Source: Bacteroidota bacterium
GTDB taxonomy: Bacteria > Bacteroidota > Bacteroidia > 2-12-FULL-35-15
NCBI GenBank assembly: GCA_017303895.1
Contig: JAFLBF010000007.1
Location: forward strand, 1-64,000
Reading direction: 5' to 3'
Length of the DNA: 64,000 nucleotides
In this document: in pieces, positions 36,766 to 46,384 of the stretch
How positions within the stretch are numbered: position 1 is the first letter of the stretch
Layout of the letters: the number at the start of each line of letters is the position of its first letter
Notes under the pieces: model-generated
Database searches by the model: none
What the model was told of the DNA's origin: nothing
What the model saw: only the letters and a program-made list of their open reading frames with translations
Made by a program: the position numbers and the translations under genes

Positions 36766-38037
36766 TTATCGTAGTTTCAATGTTACTATCGTCAATACCG
36801 CCAACATGATCCCGATGATCCAGAAGCGTGAAACGATCTTTGCTTCATGGAAACCCAATTTTTGATAATGATGGTGTAATGGTGCCATTTTGAATAAACG
36901 ATTGGCTCTTGCATATTCAATCCCGTGTTTTTTCTTCATGCGTTTGAAATAGGCTACTTGCATCATTACGGATACATTTTCTACCAGGAATACTCCACAC
37001 AGAATAGGGATCAATAATTCTTTACGGATAGCAATAGCGAAAACAGCAATGATGCCGCCCAATGCCAAACTTCCTGTGTCGCCCATAAATACTTGCGCAG
37101 GGAAAGAGTTGTACCATAAGAAACCAACACAACCTCCAACAAATGCAGCAATGAATATTACCAGTTCCCCCGAATTTGGGATGTACATAATGTTGAGGTA
37201 GTCGGCAAAAACCGTGTTACCTGATACGTACGCTAAAATTCCAAGTGTTACACCAATGATCGCTGATGTCCCTGTTGCAAGACCATCAATACCATCTGTG
37301 ATATTAGCTCCGTTAGATACAGCTGTTACAATGAGGATCACAAATGGAATGAAGATCAACCAAGCCCATTTTTCATAACCATCACCTAAAAATGAAAGCA
37401 AGGATGAATAGTCAAATTCATTATTCTTTACAAATGGAATGGTTGTTTTCATTGATTTGGTCTCTTGCGTTGCATACACCGGCATTTGTGGTGTATGACT
37501 GGCAGAACCATCCATTACATCAATTGAATATGCACTTTGACCGCTGGTAAATATTTTTTCTTTCACCACCACATCATCATTGAAATAAAGTGTGATGCCC
37601 ACGATCAATCCAATTCCTATTTGACCTAATACTTTGAATCGTCCTGCTAATCCTTCTTTGTTCTTTTTGAATACTTTGATGTAGTCATCCAGGAAGCCGA
37701 TAGCACCCAACCAAACTGTTGATACAAGCATTAATATGATATAGACGTTGTGTAGTTTGGCAAATAGAAGTGTTGGAATTACGATAGCTGAAAGAATGAT
37801 CAATCCTCCCATGGTAGGCGTACCCTTTTTTTCTAATTGTCCTTCCAGACCAAGATCACGAACAGTTTCTCCAACTTGTTTTTTATGTAATAGATTGATG
37901 ATACGTTTCCCGAATACCAATGAGATCAATAAGGATACGATCAAAGCCATTGCAGCTCTGAAGGAGATATATTGAAATACTCCGGCTCCCGGGACATCAA
38001 ATTGTCTGTCTAAAAAATCAAATAAGTAGTAGAACAT
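36766..38037 (-). CDS. mraY: Phospho-MurNAc-pentapeptide transferase
   Basis: A 423-residue membrane enzyme forming lipid I on undecaprenyl phosphate. About ten hydrophobic segments; [11 protein letters not shown], the acidic loop [17 protein letters not shown], the [13 protein letters not shown] stretch and the HHHYQKLG tail motif are intact. It is about 60 residues longer than E. coli MraY because of an insertion between helices at roughly residues 155-225, a known tendency in the phylum. Between murE (11 nt) and murD (3 nt). Confidence 0.98.
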   Translation of the reverse strand: MFYYLFDFLDRQFDVPGAGVFQYISFRAAMALIVSLLISLVFGKRIINLLHKKQVGETVRDLGLEGQLEKKGTPTMGGLIILSAIVIPTLLFAKLHNVYIILMLVSTVWLGAIGFLDDYIKVFKKNKEGLAGRFKVLGQIGIGLIVGITLYFNDDVVVKEKIFTSGQSAYSIDVMDGSASHTPQMPVYATQETKSMKTTIPFVKNNEFDYSSLLSFLGDGYEKWAWLIFIPFVILIVTAVSNGANITDGIDGLATGTSAIIGVTLGILAYVSGNTVFADYLNIMYIPNSGELVIFIAAFVGGCVGFLWYNSFPAQVFMGDTGSLALGGIIAVFAIAIRKELLIPILCGVFLVENVSVMMQVAYFKRMKKKHGIEYARANRLFKMAPLHHHYQKLGFHEAKIVSRFWIIGIMLAVLTIVTLKLR

Positions 38038-38048
38038 TCGTTATTGTT

Positions 38049-39512
38049 TTATTTTTCAAATAATTTTAAATTTTCTTGTAATACTTCCATGTCATCGAAT
38101 GGATGTTTTACACCTTTTATCTCCTGGTACTTTTCGTGTCCTTTTCCTGCGATCAAAATGATATCGCCATCATTGGCATAAGAGCAGGCTGTTTTAATGG
38201 CTTCGCTTCTATCAGTAATGGAGATCGTTTTTTTATAGTTAACAGCATCCACACCTGTTTGCATTTCTTTGATGATCGCTTCCGGTTCTTCACTTCTTGG
38301 ATTGTCGGAAGTAAGAATAACTTTGTTGCTCATGTCACAAGCGATCTTTGCCATTACCGGTCGTTTAGCAGCATCTCTGTCGCCACCACATCCAACAACC
38401 GTGATCACTTGTTCGTTTCCTGTTCGGATATCATTGATCGTTTTTAATACATTTTGTAATGCATCAGGTGTGTGTGCATAGTCAACGATACCCACTATAC
38501 CATTACTGTTTCTGATATATTGGAATCGTCCTTCTACTGAGCTAAGTGTGCTTAATGTTGTTAGAACATTTGTTTTATCTTCTTTTAGTAATACTGCAGT
38601 TGCATATACTGCTAATAGATTGTAGGCATTAAAGCTTCCGATCAGCTTACTCCATACTTCCTGATTGTCGATGTTTAACAGCAAGCCACTGAACTGATTT
38701 TCTATTACTTTACATTTGAAGTCGGCCATTGAACGAAGCGAGTAGCTGCGTTTGGTAGCTTTGGTATTTTGAAGCATTACTTCTCCATTTACATCATCTC
38801 TGTTTGTTAATGCAAATGCATCCGACCCTAAACCATCAAAGAATCTTTTCTTCGCTTTGATGTACTCATCAAATGTTTTGTGGTAGTCTAAATGATCGTG
38901 TGTGATGTTTGTAAATACAGCACCTGTGAAATGTATGCCCGCAATTCTGTTTTGTACAACAGCATGCGAACTTACTTCCATGAAGCAATGTGTGCAGCCT
39001 TTGTCGATCATCTGGCGCAGCATCGCATTTAGCTGAATAGCATCAGGTGTTGTATGTGTTGCAGGGATCACATCGTTGTTGATCTGATTCTTAACTGTTG
39101 AAAGCAAACCTACTTTGTAACCTAACTTTTTGAAAAGTGTAAATAATAATGTAACAGTTGTTGTTTTTCCATTTGTCCCCGTTACACCCACCAGTTTTAT
39201 CTTTTCCGATGGATTGTCATAAAAGTTACCGGCAATTATTCCTAAAGCAGCACTTGTATCTTTTACTTTTATGTAGGTCACTTTCTCATTCTGATTTGCA
39301 GGGATCTCTTCGCAAAGGATAGCTATTGCTCCTTTAGAGATCGTGTCATCAATGTATTTGTGGCCATCACTTAATGTTCCTTTTATTGCAATAAATAGGC
39401 TATCCTTTTCAATCTTTCTTGAATCAAAGCTTAAAGCGGTAATAGCAATATTCGTTGACCCTACCACCTCAATGATCCCCGCTTTATATAATATGTCTTT
39501 TAATAATTTCAT
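38049..39512 (-). CDS. murE: UDP-MurNAc-tripeptide synthetase, meso-DAP type
   Basis: A 487-residue ligase adding the third stem-peptide residue. The P-loop is GVTGTNGKTTTVTLLF (~112), and DYAHTPDAL and GCGGDRDAAKRP are conserved. The DNPR motif (ILTSDNPRSEEP, ~405) is the specificity signature of meso-diaminopimelate-adding enzymes, so the wall is predicted to be A1-gamma DAP type. It follows ftsI by 4 nt. Confidence 0.97.
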   Translation of the reverse strand: MKLLKDILYKAGIIEVVGSTNIAITALSFDSRKIEKDSLFIAIKGTLSDGHKYIDDTISKGAIAILCEEIPANQNEKVTYIKVKDTSAALGIIAGNFYDNPSEKIKLVGVTGTNGKTTTVTLLFTLFKKLGYKVGLLSTVKNQINNDVIPATHTTPDAIQLNAMLRQMIDKGCTHCFMEVSSHAVVQNRIAGIHFTGAVFTNITHDHLDYHKTFDEYIKAKKRFFDGLGSDAFALTNRDDVNGEVMLQNTKATKRSYSLRSMADFKCKVIENQFSGLLLNIDNQEVWSKLIGSFNAYNLLAVYATAVLLKEDKTNVLTTLSTLSSVEGRFQYIRNSNGIVGIVDYAHTPDALQNVLKTINDIRTGNEQVITVVGCGGDRDAAKRPVMAKIACDMSNKVILTSDNPRSEEPEAIIKEMQTGVDAVNYKKTISITDRSEAIKTACSYANDGDIILIAGKGHEKYQEIKGVKHPFDDMEVLQENLKLFEK

Positions 39513-39516
39513 TTAA

Positions 39517-41637
39517 CTAGATCAATTCAAGTGTTATTAATGTTCCTTTGTTATACATTTCTCCCGCCTGAAGTGATTGTTTAGCAACACTTCCGCTTCC
39601 TACTAATTTTACTCTGATCCCACTGTTTTCAAGTAAGTACAAAGCGTCCTTCGCTGACATTCCAATTACATTTGGTACAAGTCCTCTTTTTAGTACATCT
39701 TCCGGATCTTTCGGATTTAATGAGATCGCTGTTGAATCAATAGCTGAAACAGAGACCCATTCTGCTTTTTCGTTTGCAGTTGTGTTTTTTACTTTCAATG
39801 TTTTTAGAACCACCTTCATATCATCCTGATGTCCATTTTTAGTTGCAGGCGATTTTTTTGCGAACTGCGGTTGATAAGAGTTGATCTCTTTGTGTATTTC
39901 CAGACTTGTAGAATAAACTTTGTCGGCCACATCTTTGAAAACCGGACCGGCAACTGCACCACCATAGTAAGAGTCGCCACTAGGTGCACTGATCACTACA
40001 ATGCAGGAGTATTTCGGATTGTCGGCAGGGAAGTAACCGACAAAGGATGCCTGATAAGTCATTTTTCCTTTTACCATTCCCATCTGGGCTGTTCCTGTTT
40101 TTCCGGCAATTTGATAGTGGGATGCTTTTAAGCTTTTGGCTGTTCCGTTGGTCACAACCCCTTCCATCATTTTTTTTGCTTTAGAAATTGTTGTTTTAGA
40201 ACAAATGGAAGGATTGATCACTTCCGGCTCAAATGTTTTGATCGTCTTACCGCGCTTGCGTACTTCTTTTACAAACATCGGTCGCATCATTTTTCCATCG
40301 TTCGCTATAGCACTGTAGAATGCTAAAATTTGCAATGGTGTAATGCGTGTTTCATATCCATAGCTGATCCAAGGCAAGGAGATTTTCGACCATGTTTTAT
40401 CTTTTGTATCTTTTATATATGGCTCGGCTTCTCCCGGAAGACTTATTCCAAGAGGTTTTCCAAGATTCATTTTGTATAGTCTGTCGATATACTTCTGTGG
40501 GTCCTTCGCGTAGTAACGCGTTATGATCTTTGTTACCCCTACGTTGGACGATTCTTCAAATATTTCCTGAACGGTTACTTTGTTTTTCTTTGGAGGGTGT
40601 GAGTCTCTTACTTTTTTACCATAGTATTCACATTCCCCATTACCAATATCGATCACTTCATTTAAGCTGACATTATGATCTTCCATAACCGCTACCAATG
40701 ACGCTAATTTGAAAGTAGAGCCCGGAACTGTAGCCTGACCAACAGCATAATTTAAACTCTCCAGGTAAACAGATGTGTCTTTGCTGCTGCGTTTTAGATT
40801 CGCGATGGCTTTGATCTCTCCCGTTTTGATCTCCATCAGGATCAGTGATCCATGGTCTGCACCATGCTGACGCAAACAATTCATCAATGAATTTTCTGCA
40901 ACGTCCTGTACGTTGATATCAATAGTTGAAACAACATCCGAACCATCTTGCGGCTCAATTTCATTTTCATCATTGATCGGGCGCCAAACTCCTCCTGCGA
41001 TCTTTTGCATGAGTCGCTGACCACGAATACCTTCCAGATATTCATTATAAGCCACTTCTAGTCCGTAGGACTTCCCAGTTCCTTCTTCATTATATTTTCC
41101 GATGGTTCTAGCAGCCAGGAATTGGAATGGACGTTCCCGTTTGTTGGTTTGCAAATATGTAAATCCACCTCTGTTTCTTCCTTTACGGATGATAGGAAAC
41201 TTTTTTACTTTTTGCAGCTCAGTGTAAGAAACACCTCTTTGAAGCACCACATAACGATCTCCCGTTTTGCGAGCTCTTACAAGTAACTTTTTGTATTCTT
41301 TTGTTGTTTTATCACCAAACAGATTCGATAAATTGTAGGCAAGTGAATCAACATTGTCGTAGAAAATTTCATCGGTGATGGCAGCCGTATTCACATCCAT
41401 TGCAATTTCATAGTATGGCAAAGAAGTGGCCAGCAAACTTCCGTTCGCATCATAAATGTTACCTCTTACTGCTTCAATGTCGAATAGCTTGGTAGATAAG
41501 CTTTGAGCCTTTGCTCTCCACTCATCTCCTTCGGAGAATTGGATGATAAATACTTTGGAAATAATAGCGACACCAAAGAGGCATATAAAAAAATATATGA
41601 GATATACGCGCCACAGTATGTCTTTTTTAACTTCCAC
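39517..41637 (-). CDS. ftsI: Septal transpeptidase FtsI (PBP3-like) with a PASTA domain
   Basis: A 706-residue class B penicillin-binding protein: one N-terminal membrane segment (~9-28), a dimerisation domain with VRGNIYDANGSLLATSLPYY, and a transpeptidase domain with active-site motifs STFK (~310), SSN (~365) and KTG (in IAGKTGTAQ, ~500). Residues ~650-706 form a single PASTA domain (VPNVIGMSAKDALYLLENSG). The PASTA domain is usual in Bacteroidota FtsI. Downstream of the ftsL-like gene by 7 nt. Confidence 0.97.
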   Translation of the reverse strand: MEVKKDILWRVYLIYFFICLFGVAIISKVFIIQFSEGDEWRAKAQSLSTKLFDIEAVRGNIYDANGSLLATSLPYYEIAMDVNTAAITDEIFYDNVDSLAYNLSNLFGDKTTKEYKKLLVRARKTGDRYVVLQRGVSYTELQKVKKFPIIRKGRNRGGFTYLQTNKRERPFQFLAARTIGKYNEEGTGKSYGLEVAYNEYLEGIRGQRLMQKIAGGVWRPINDENEIEPQDGSDVVSTIDINVQDVAENSLMNCLRQHGADHGSLILMEIKTGEIKAIANLKRSSKDTSVYLESLNYAVGQATVPGSTFKLASLVAVMEDHNVSLNEVIDIGNGECEYYGKKVRDSHPPKKNKVTVQEIFEESSNVGVTKIITRYYAKDPQKYIDRLYKMNLGKPLGISLPGEAEPYIKDTKDKTWSKISLPWISYGYETRITPLQILAFYSAIANDGKMMRPMFVKEVRKRGKTIKTFEPEVINPSICSKTTISKAKKMMEGVVTNGTAKSLKASHYQIAGKTGTAQMGMVKGKMTYQASFVGYFPADNPKYSCIVVISAPSGDSYYGGAVAGPVFKDVADKVYSTSLEIHKEINSYQPQFAKKSPATKNGHQDDMKVVLKTLKVKNTTANEKAEWVSVSAIDSTAISLNPKDPEDVLKRGLVPNVIGMSAKDALYLLENSGIRVKLVGSGSVAKQSLQAGEMYNKGTLITLELI

Positions 41638-41644
41638 TCAGTAC

Positions 41645-42061
41645 TTAATCTATTTGTTGGGTTGGTTTAACTGTTTTAACTATAATTTTTTTAGGAGGAA
41701 CAACGCTTTCCTTTATCCCTGAGCCTTTAGCGGCTAATGCTTTTGCTACTTCTGTTTGTTTGCTTTTAATTACTAATGAATCTTTTACTACTATGTATTG
41801 TGTTCTTAATTCTTTGATTTCATTGGATAGCTTGTTCACTTTGCGTATCTGATCATCGGCATAATATCCGTTGGCGATATAGCAGATGGCCAAAAACGAC
41901 AGAAAAAAAATGAAAGGCAGATTTTTAAGTGTAGCTTCTTTCGACAAGAAACTTCCACTTACCACATTTGCCACCGAACGCACTACCTTGTTTTCCTTCA
42001 TAGGCTTCTCAGCCTTCTTAGGTTCTTCCGGTTTTGCTTGTTCTTTAAATTTATTTCCCAT
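41645..42061 (-). CDS. ftsL: FtsL-like cell division protein
   Basis: A 138-residue bitopic protein. A Lys/Glu/Pro-rich cytoplasmic N-terminus (~60 residues) precedes one membrane segment (LPFIFFLSFLAICYIANGYY, ~49-68) and a short extracytoplasmic coiled coil (IRKVNKLSNEIKELRTQYIV). That plan and the rsmH-ftsL-ftsI order identify it; sequence similarity to E. coli FtsL is weak, as usual. The Lys/Pro tail end is unmatched. Confidence 0.85.
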   Translation of the reverse strand: MGNKFKEQAKPEEPKKAEKPMKENKVVRSVANVVSGSFLSKEATLKNLPFIFFLSFLAICYIANGYYADDQIRKVNKLSNEIKELRTQYIVVKDSLVIKSKQTEVAKALAAKGSGIKESVVPPKKIIVKTVKPTQQID

Positions 42062-42088
42062 TTAATGTTTATTCAATTCTATCTTCTA

Positions 42089-42985
42089 CTACTTTTTTTC
42101 AGCTACTCTTAATTTTGCACTTCTTGATCGGGTATTTAACTCCAACTCTTCATCACTTGGAACGATCGGTTTGCGGGTGATCTGTTTGAAAGGTGTTAAT
42201 TGATTCCCATAAAAATCTTTCTCTACCTCTCCTTCAAATTTTCCACTTCGCATAAAATTTTTCACCAGCCGGTCTTCCAAAGAATGATAGGAGATCACTA
42301 CCAATCGCCCCTCCGGTTTTAAAACATCCAGACTTTGCGTTAATAATTCTTCCAGCACTTCCAACTCTTTGTTTACTTCTATTCTTAATGCTTGAAATAC
42401 TTGAGCATAATACTGGTTCTCTTTCCCGCGCTTCACACATTTGGTGATCATCACTTTTAAGTCATTCACCGTTTCTATTTTTTTCTCTTTTCTAGAGTGA
42501 AAAATGATAGAGGCCAGATAACCTGCATTGTCAACTTCACCATACAGTTTGAAAATTCGTTTCAATTCTTCTTCACTATATGTATTAAGCACATCAGCTG
42601 CTGTTACTTTTCCATTTTGATCCATTCGCATATCCAGCTTGGCATCAAAGCGAATAGAGAATCCTCTTTCTGCTTCATCAAATTGATGAGAGGATACTCC
42701 CAGGTCGGCTAACAACCCATCGATAGGCAAGGCGTTGTAGAGCTTTAAGAAATTCTTCAGGTATCTGAAGTTTTGTTTGATCAACACAAATCGTGGATCA
42801 TCAATTTTATTCTTAACCGCATCCTCATCTTGATCAAAAGCATACAACTTTCCGGTTGTTAAATGTTTTAAGATCTCGCGTGAATGACCGCCACCTCCAA
42901 AAGTGACATCTACATAAATGCCTTCCGGATTGATGTTTAAGCCTTCAATACACTCTTTTAAAAGAACGGGGTTGTGGTATTCCAT
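42089..42985 (-). CDS. rsmH: 16S rRNA (cytosine1402-N4)-methyltransferase
   Basis: A 298-residue SAM-dependent enzyme (formerly MraW) that methylates C1402 in 16S rRNA. It begins YHNPVLLKECIEGL and has the SAM-binding YVDVTFGGGGHSREIL, DLGVSSHQFDEAERGFSIR and VISYHSLEDRLVKNFMR motifs. The ATG overlaps the mraZ stop by one base (TAATG), so coupling to mraZ is strong. Confidence 0.98.
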   Translation of the reverse strand: MEYHNPVLLKECIEGLNINPEGIYVDVTFGGGGHSREILKHLTTGKLYAFDQDEDAVKNKIDDPRFVLIKQNFRYLKNFLKLYNALPIDGLLADLGVSSHQFDEAERGFSIRFDAKLDMRMDQNGKVTAADVLNTYSEEELKRIFKLYGEVDNAGYLASIIFHSRKEKKIETVNDLKVMITKCVKRGKENQYYAQVFQALRIEVNKELEVLEELLTQSLDVLKPEGRLVVISYHSLEDRLVKNFMRSGKFEGEVEKDFYGNQLTPFKQITRKPIVPSDEELELNTRSRSAKLRVAEKK

Positions 42986-43452
42986 TACTCGTTTGGTGTT
43001 GGATTAATACCACCCATTACATCTTCAGCAAGTTTTTCAAAATCAGCAGTGCCTTCGTTGATGAATTTCTCGTATGCTTTTTTATCCCAGATCTCAATTC
43101 GATCTCCGGCTGCTGCCATCACTACATTCTTGCTTATTCCTGCGAACGACATCAGATCCTTTGAGATCAATAATCGTCCTGTACTATCTAATTCTACAGG
43201 CACTACACCATAGTTGAACATGCGGATGAATTCTACATTCTTCTTCACAAACTTGTTGAGCTTGTTCACCTCTTTCACCATTTCATTCCATGTTGCCATA
43301 GGATACAGCTCCAGCGATTTGCTGAAAATGCTGCGCTTCATCACAAATCCACCTTCGAGTGAGCTGCTTAATTGCTTTTTGAAAGCAACAGGCAACATGA
43401 CACGACCTTTCGCATCAGCATTGCACTCATATACTCCAAATAGGCTGTTCAT
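42985..43452 (-). CDS. mraZ: Transcriptional regulator MraZ
   Basis: A 155-residue AbrB-fold repressor/regulator of the dcw cluster. It begins MNSLFGVYECNADAKGRVML, with the conserved YEC-x-x-DAKGR motif, and a second half-repeat has VELDSTGRLLISKDL. I chose ATG 43452; the longer frame upstream (15 residues) lies in the leader. Three perfect 10-bp boxes 39-68 nt upstream are its likely operator. Confidence 0.96.
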   Translation of the reverse strand: MNSLFGVYECNADAKGRVMLPVAFKKQLSSSLEGGFVMKRSIFSKSLELYPMATWNEMVKEVNKLNKFVKKNVEFIRMFNYGVVPVELDSTGRLLISKDLMSFAGISKNVVMAAAGDRIEIWDKKAYEKFINEGTADFEKLAEDVMGGINPTPNE

Positions 43453-43490
43453 AGTGGTTTTCCCTTTAAGCCGTAAAAATAACGAATTTT

Positions 43491-43520
43491 TTACCACTTT
43501 TTACCACTTTTTACCACTTT
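43491..43520 (-). promoter_or_regulatory. MraZ-type operator: three 10-bp boxes
   Basis: On the plus strand TTACCACTTT occurs three times head to tail (43491-43500, 43501-43510, 43511-43520); on the minus strand this is AAAGTGGTAA x3. The 10-bp period and the AAAGTGG core match the boxes described for MraZ in Mollicutes (AAAGTG[T/G] plus 3 nt, repeated) and correspond to TGGG-type boxes in proteobacteria. Confidence 0.8.
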
Positions 43521-43639
43521 TGTTGAAAACTTTTGCTTTTTAACATGCTTTTCCGGTCGTTTTTAAAAAATATAAATTGCTTGAATGTTTTATTTATAAA
43601 GGGATGTAGCGTTTTTTGTTGCCGGATGAAATGAGGTGG

Positions 43640-43675
43640 GAGAGCGTCCCGGTTCTAACAATTTGACCGGCTCTC
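43640..43675. other. Hairpin in the mraZ-pabB gap
   Basis: GAGAGC-[4 nt]-CGGT pairs with ACCG-GCTCTC across a 12-nt loop. No T-run follows. It lies 40 nt upstream of the pabB -7 element. I see no other structure in the gap apart from the MraZ boxes. Confidence 0.35.
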
Positions 43676-43714
43676 TGCCAAAAGCAATTTTCTGCCTGAA
43701 TTGAAATGAAAAAG

Positions 43715-43722
43715 TATCTTTG
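43715..43722 (+). promoter_or_regulatory. -7 element of pabB
   Basis: TATCTTTG fits TAnnTTTG. With transcription expected to start about 5-8 nt downstream, the ATG at 43726 would be upstream of or at the start of the transcript, favouring ATG 43744. Confidence 0.45.
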
Positions 43723-43743
43723 TGTATGCTTCAAAAACACCGG

Positions 43744-45027
43744 ATGAATTTTTCGAATGCCTTGTCAAACATCTCTATTGACAATATTTCCAGGCATTAT
43801 GATACGGTTTGTGTTTTGGATTCAAACGCTAATGTGAATTCATCACAACAGGTGAAGTATAAAAAACTGATTGCAGTCGGATGTTTAAGGAAATTGTTGG
43901 TAGAACCTCAAAAGCCTGCCCTTTCTCAATTACAGGAGTTTATTGATCATAAACGCACATGGCTGTTTGGCTTTATTTCATACGATCTAAAGAATGAATT
44001 GGAACAACTTTATTCGAAAAATTTTGATGGGTTGAATTTCCCATTGATCAGTTTTTTTCAGCCGGAGTTTGTGATCGAAGTTGTTGATGATTTTATAGAG
44101 ATCCATTACGATGATCAGCTGTCGGGGAGTGTGGATGATCTTATTAAAAAATTTGTTTCAAGTTCAATCTGTGAAACGTCTAAAAAAAATGCTATATCTA
44201 TTAAGCCAAGGATGTCAGAGGAGGAGTATCTTGCGGCAGCAAATGCGTTGAAAGATCATATTAAGAAAGGTGATATTTACGAAGTAAATTATTGTCAGGA
44301 GTTTTATGCAGAAAATGTGCAGATTGATCCACTTCAAGTTTTTAAAAAATTAAATGCTATTTCTTCTGCCCCATTTGCAAGCTTTTTTAAGTTTGAAAAT
44401 TATCACCTGATGTCGTCTAGTCCGGAACGCTTTCTTAAAAAGGAAGGGGTACGTTTGATCAGTCAGCCGATAAAAGGAACAGCTAAACGTTCGTCAAATG
44501 AAGAAGAAGATCAACAATTGAAAGAACAATTGAAACTGGATCCGAAAGAACGTTCAGAGAATGTGATGATCGTTGATCTTGTTAGAAATGATCTTTCGAA
44601 ATTGGCTCAGAAAGGGTCCGTTAGAGTAGATGAGCTTTATGGTGTTTATACATTCAAACAAGTACATCAAATGATCTCTACCATTAGTTGTGATCTAAAA
44701 CCTGATCTTACTTTTGAAGATATTATTAAAGCTACTTTTCCGATGGGTTCTATGACAGGTGCTCCTAAGCATAGTGCCATGCAATTGATCGAGAAATACG
44801 AAAAAACAAAGCGCGGCTTGTATTCAGGAACTATCGGGTATATTGACCCTAAAGGAGATTTTGATTTTAATGTAGTGATCAGAAGTATTTTGTATAATTC
44901 AAAAGATCAGTATCTTTCATTCTCCGTAGGAAGCGCTATTACAGATAAAGCGGATGCAAAGGATGAATACGAAGAATGTATGTTAAAAGCAAAAGCCATG
45001 TTTGATGTGCTTCAGAAAATGAATTAA
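43744..45027 (+). CDS. pabB: Aminodeoxychorismate synthase component I
   Basis: A 427-residue chorismate-utilising enzyme for p-aminobenzoate (folate) synthesis. The motif SQPIKGTAKR has lysine where anthranilate synthases have alanine (PIAGT); this Lys is the PabB nucleophile, so ADC synthase is preferred to TrpE. The C-terminal PMGSMTGAPKHSAMQLIEKY and GLYSGTIGYIDPKGDFDFN are typical. No glutaminase (pabA) or lyase (pabC) gene is in the window. The ATG at 43726 is an alternative start six codons earlier. It is followed immediately by tilS. Confidence 0.9.
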   Translation: MNFSNALSNISIDNISRHYDTVCVLDSNANVNSSQQVKYKKLIAVGCLRKLLVEPQKPALSQLQEFIDHKRTWLFGFISYDLKNELEQLYSKNFDGLNFPLISFFQPEFVIEVVDDFIEIHYDDQLSGSVDDLIKKFVSSSICETSKKNAISIKPRMSEEEYLAAANALKDHIKKGDIYEVNYCQEFYAENVQIDPLQVFKKLNAISSAPFASFFKFENYHLMSSSPERFLKKEGVRLISQPIKGTAKRSSNEEEDQQLKEQLKLDPKERSENVMIVDLVRNDLSKLAQKGSVRVDELYGVYTFKQVHQMISTISCDLKPDLTFEDIIKATFPMGSMTGAPKHSAMQLIEKYEKTKRGLYSGTIGYIDPKGDFDFNVVIRSILYNSKDQYLSFSVGSAITDKADAKDEYEECMLKAKAMFDVLQKMN

Positions 45028-46359
45028 ATGTTACAACAGTTTACCGACCATATAAAAAAAGAATTTTCTTTTAAGAAAAACGAAACCATCCTACTGGCTA
45101 TCAGTGGTGGTCTGGATTCGGTTGTGATGTGTGATCTGTTTCATCAAGCCGGATTACAATTTGCGATTGCACATTGTAATTTTCAGTTGAGAGGAGAAGA
45201 GAGTGATGAAGATGAAAATTTTGTTGAAGCTCTGGCTGAAAAATACGATGTAGCTTTTCATAGTGTATCATTCGACACTGCGGCATATGCAAAAAAGAAA
45301 AAAATGTCTATTCAAGAAGCTGCCCGTGGGCTTCGTTATTCCTGGTTTGAAGAGCTCCGCGCACAATATAATTATTCTGCCATTGCAGTAGCTCATCATC
45401 GTGATGATTCGGTTGAAACATTTTTTATTAACTTGTTAAGAGGAACCGGCATCAGAGGATTGCACGGTATTTTACCTCAGCAAGGAAACATTATCCGTCC
45501 ATTATTATTTACCGGCCGGAAAGAGTTGGAGGCTTATTCGAAGAAACGAAAATTAAAATTCAGAGAAGATAGCAGCAATGAAAGCGATAAATATTTAAGG
45601 AACAGGATCCGTCACCATTTGATCCCTATGTTAGAGGAGCTTCGTCCGGGTGCAGCACAACAAATAGATCTAACGATGGAACATCTCCGTTCTGTTGAAG
45701 CTATATATTTGGATGCTATTGAGCAGAAGAGAAGATCTGTGATGGAAAAGGAAAATGGACTGATCAAATTCTCCATTAAAAAGATCAAAAAGTTTGTTCC
45801 GGTTCATGTGTATCTGTTTGAATTTTTATCGCCTTTTGGTTTTAATATGGAAACGGTTCGTGAAATCGAATCGGCCCTTGATTCTATTTCAGGGAAACAA
45901 TTTGTTACAAAAACACATCGTTTAATAAAGGACCGTGATTTTTTATTGCTTGAAGAGATAAAGAAGGAGCAAAAGACAGGTTTGTTAAAGGTAAAAGCAG
46001 GACAAAAGAAACTGATCTTTGCTGATCATGAAATTCTGATGAGAACGATCCTCAAGGATAAGAAGTTTAAGTTGCTATTGTCTAAAAATATTGCTCAATT
46101 GGATCATGCAAAGTTGAAGTTCCCGCTCGTTTGCAGAACTTGGCAAAAAGGAGATGTTTTTCTGCCAATCGGAATGAAAGGGAAAAAGAAGTTAAGCGAT
46201 TTTTTAACCGATCAAAAATTGTCGGTCATTGAAAAAGAAAACTCCTTCGTATTGTTGTCGGGGAAAGATATTGTGTGGGTGGTCGGATATCGGATCGATG
46301 AGCGCTATAAGGTAACTGATTTTACAAGAAAAATATTTTTTGCAGAGTTAAGCAAGTAG
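45028..46359 (+). CDS. tilS: tRNA(Ile)-lysidine synthetase
   Basis: A 443-residue N-type ATP pyrophosphatase that modifies C34 of tRNA-Ile(CAU) to lysidine so that it reads AUA. The PP-loop is LLAISGGLDSVVMCDLF, and AVAHHRDDSVETFFINLLRG is the conserved second motif; LRNRIRHHLIPML follows. A C-terminal tRNA-binding domain (~350-440; FPLVCRTWQKGDVFLPIGMK) is present. It starts right after the pabB stop (0 nt), so they share a transcript. Confidence 0.97.
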   Translation: MLQQFTDHIKKEFSFKKNETILLAISGGLDSVVMCDLFHQAGLQFAIAHCNFQLRGEESDEDENFVEALAEKYDVAFHSVSFDTAAYAKKKKMSIQEAARGLRYSWFEELRAQYNYSAIAVAHHRDDSVETFFINLLRGTGIRGLHGILPQQGNIIRPLLFTGRKELEAYSKKRKLKFREDSSNESDKYLRNRIRHHLIPMLEELRPGAAQQIDLTMEHLRSVEAIYLDAIEQKRRSVMEKENGLIKFSIKKIKKFVPVHVYLFEFLSPFGFNMETVREIESALDSISGKQFVTKTHRLIKDRDFLLLEEIKKEQKTGLLKVKAGQKKLIFADHEILMRTILKDKKFKLLLSKNIAQLDHAKLKFPLVCRTWQKGDVFLPIGMKGKKKLSDFLTDQKLSVIEKENSFVLLSGKDIVWVVGYRIDERYKVTDFTRKIFFAELSK

Positions 46360-46369
46360 CTTAACTTTG
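46339..46369 (+). promoter_or_regulatory. Complete Bacteroidota promoter at the tilS 3' end
   Basis: TTTG (46339-46342), a 19-nt spacer, then TAACTTTG (46362-46369). This is the best match in the window to TTTG-N19-TAnnTTTG. The -33 lies within the last codons of tilS, and it reads into the gene at 46385. Confidence 0.75.
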
Positions 46370-46384
46370 TAGGAAACCTGATTT

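Noticed and set aside
43214-43543. Plus-strand ORF overlapping mraZ
   Set aside because: Antisense shadow of mraZ and of the operator boxes; no family features.
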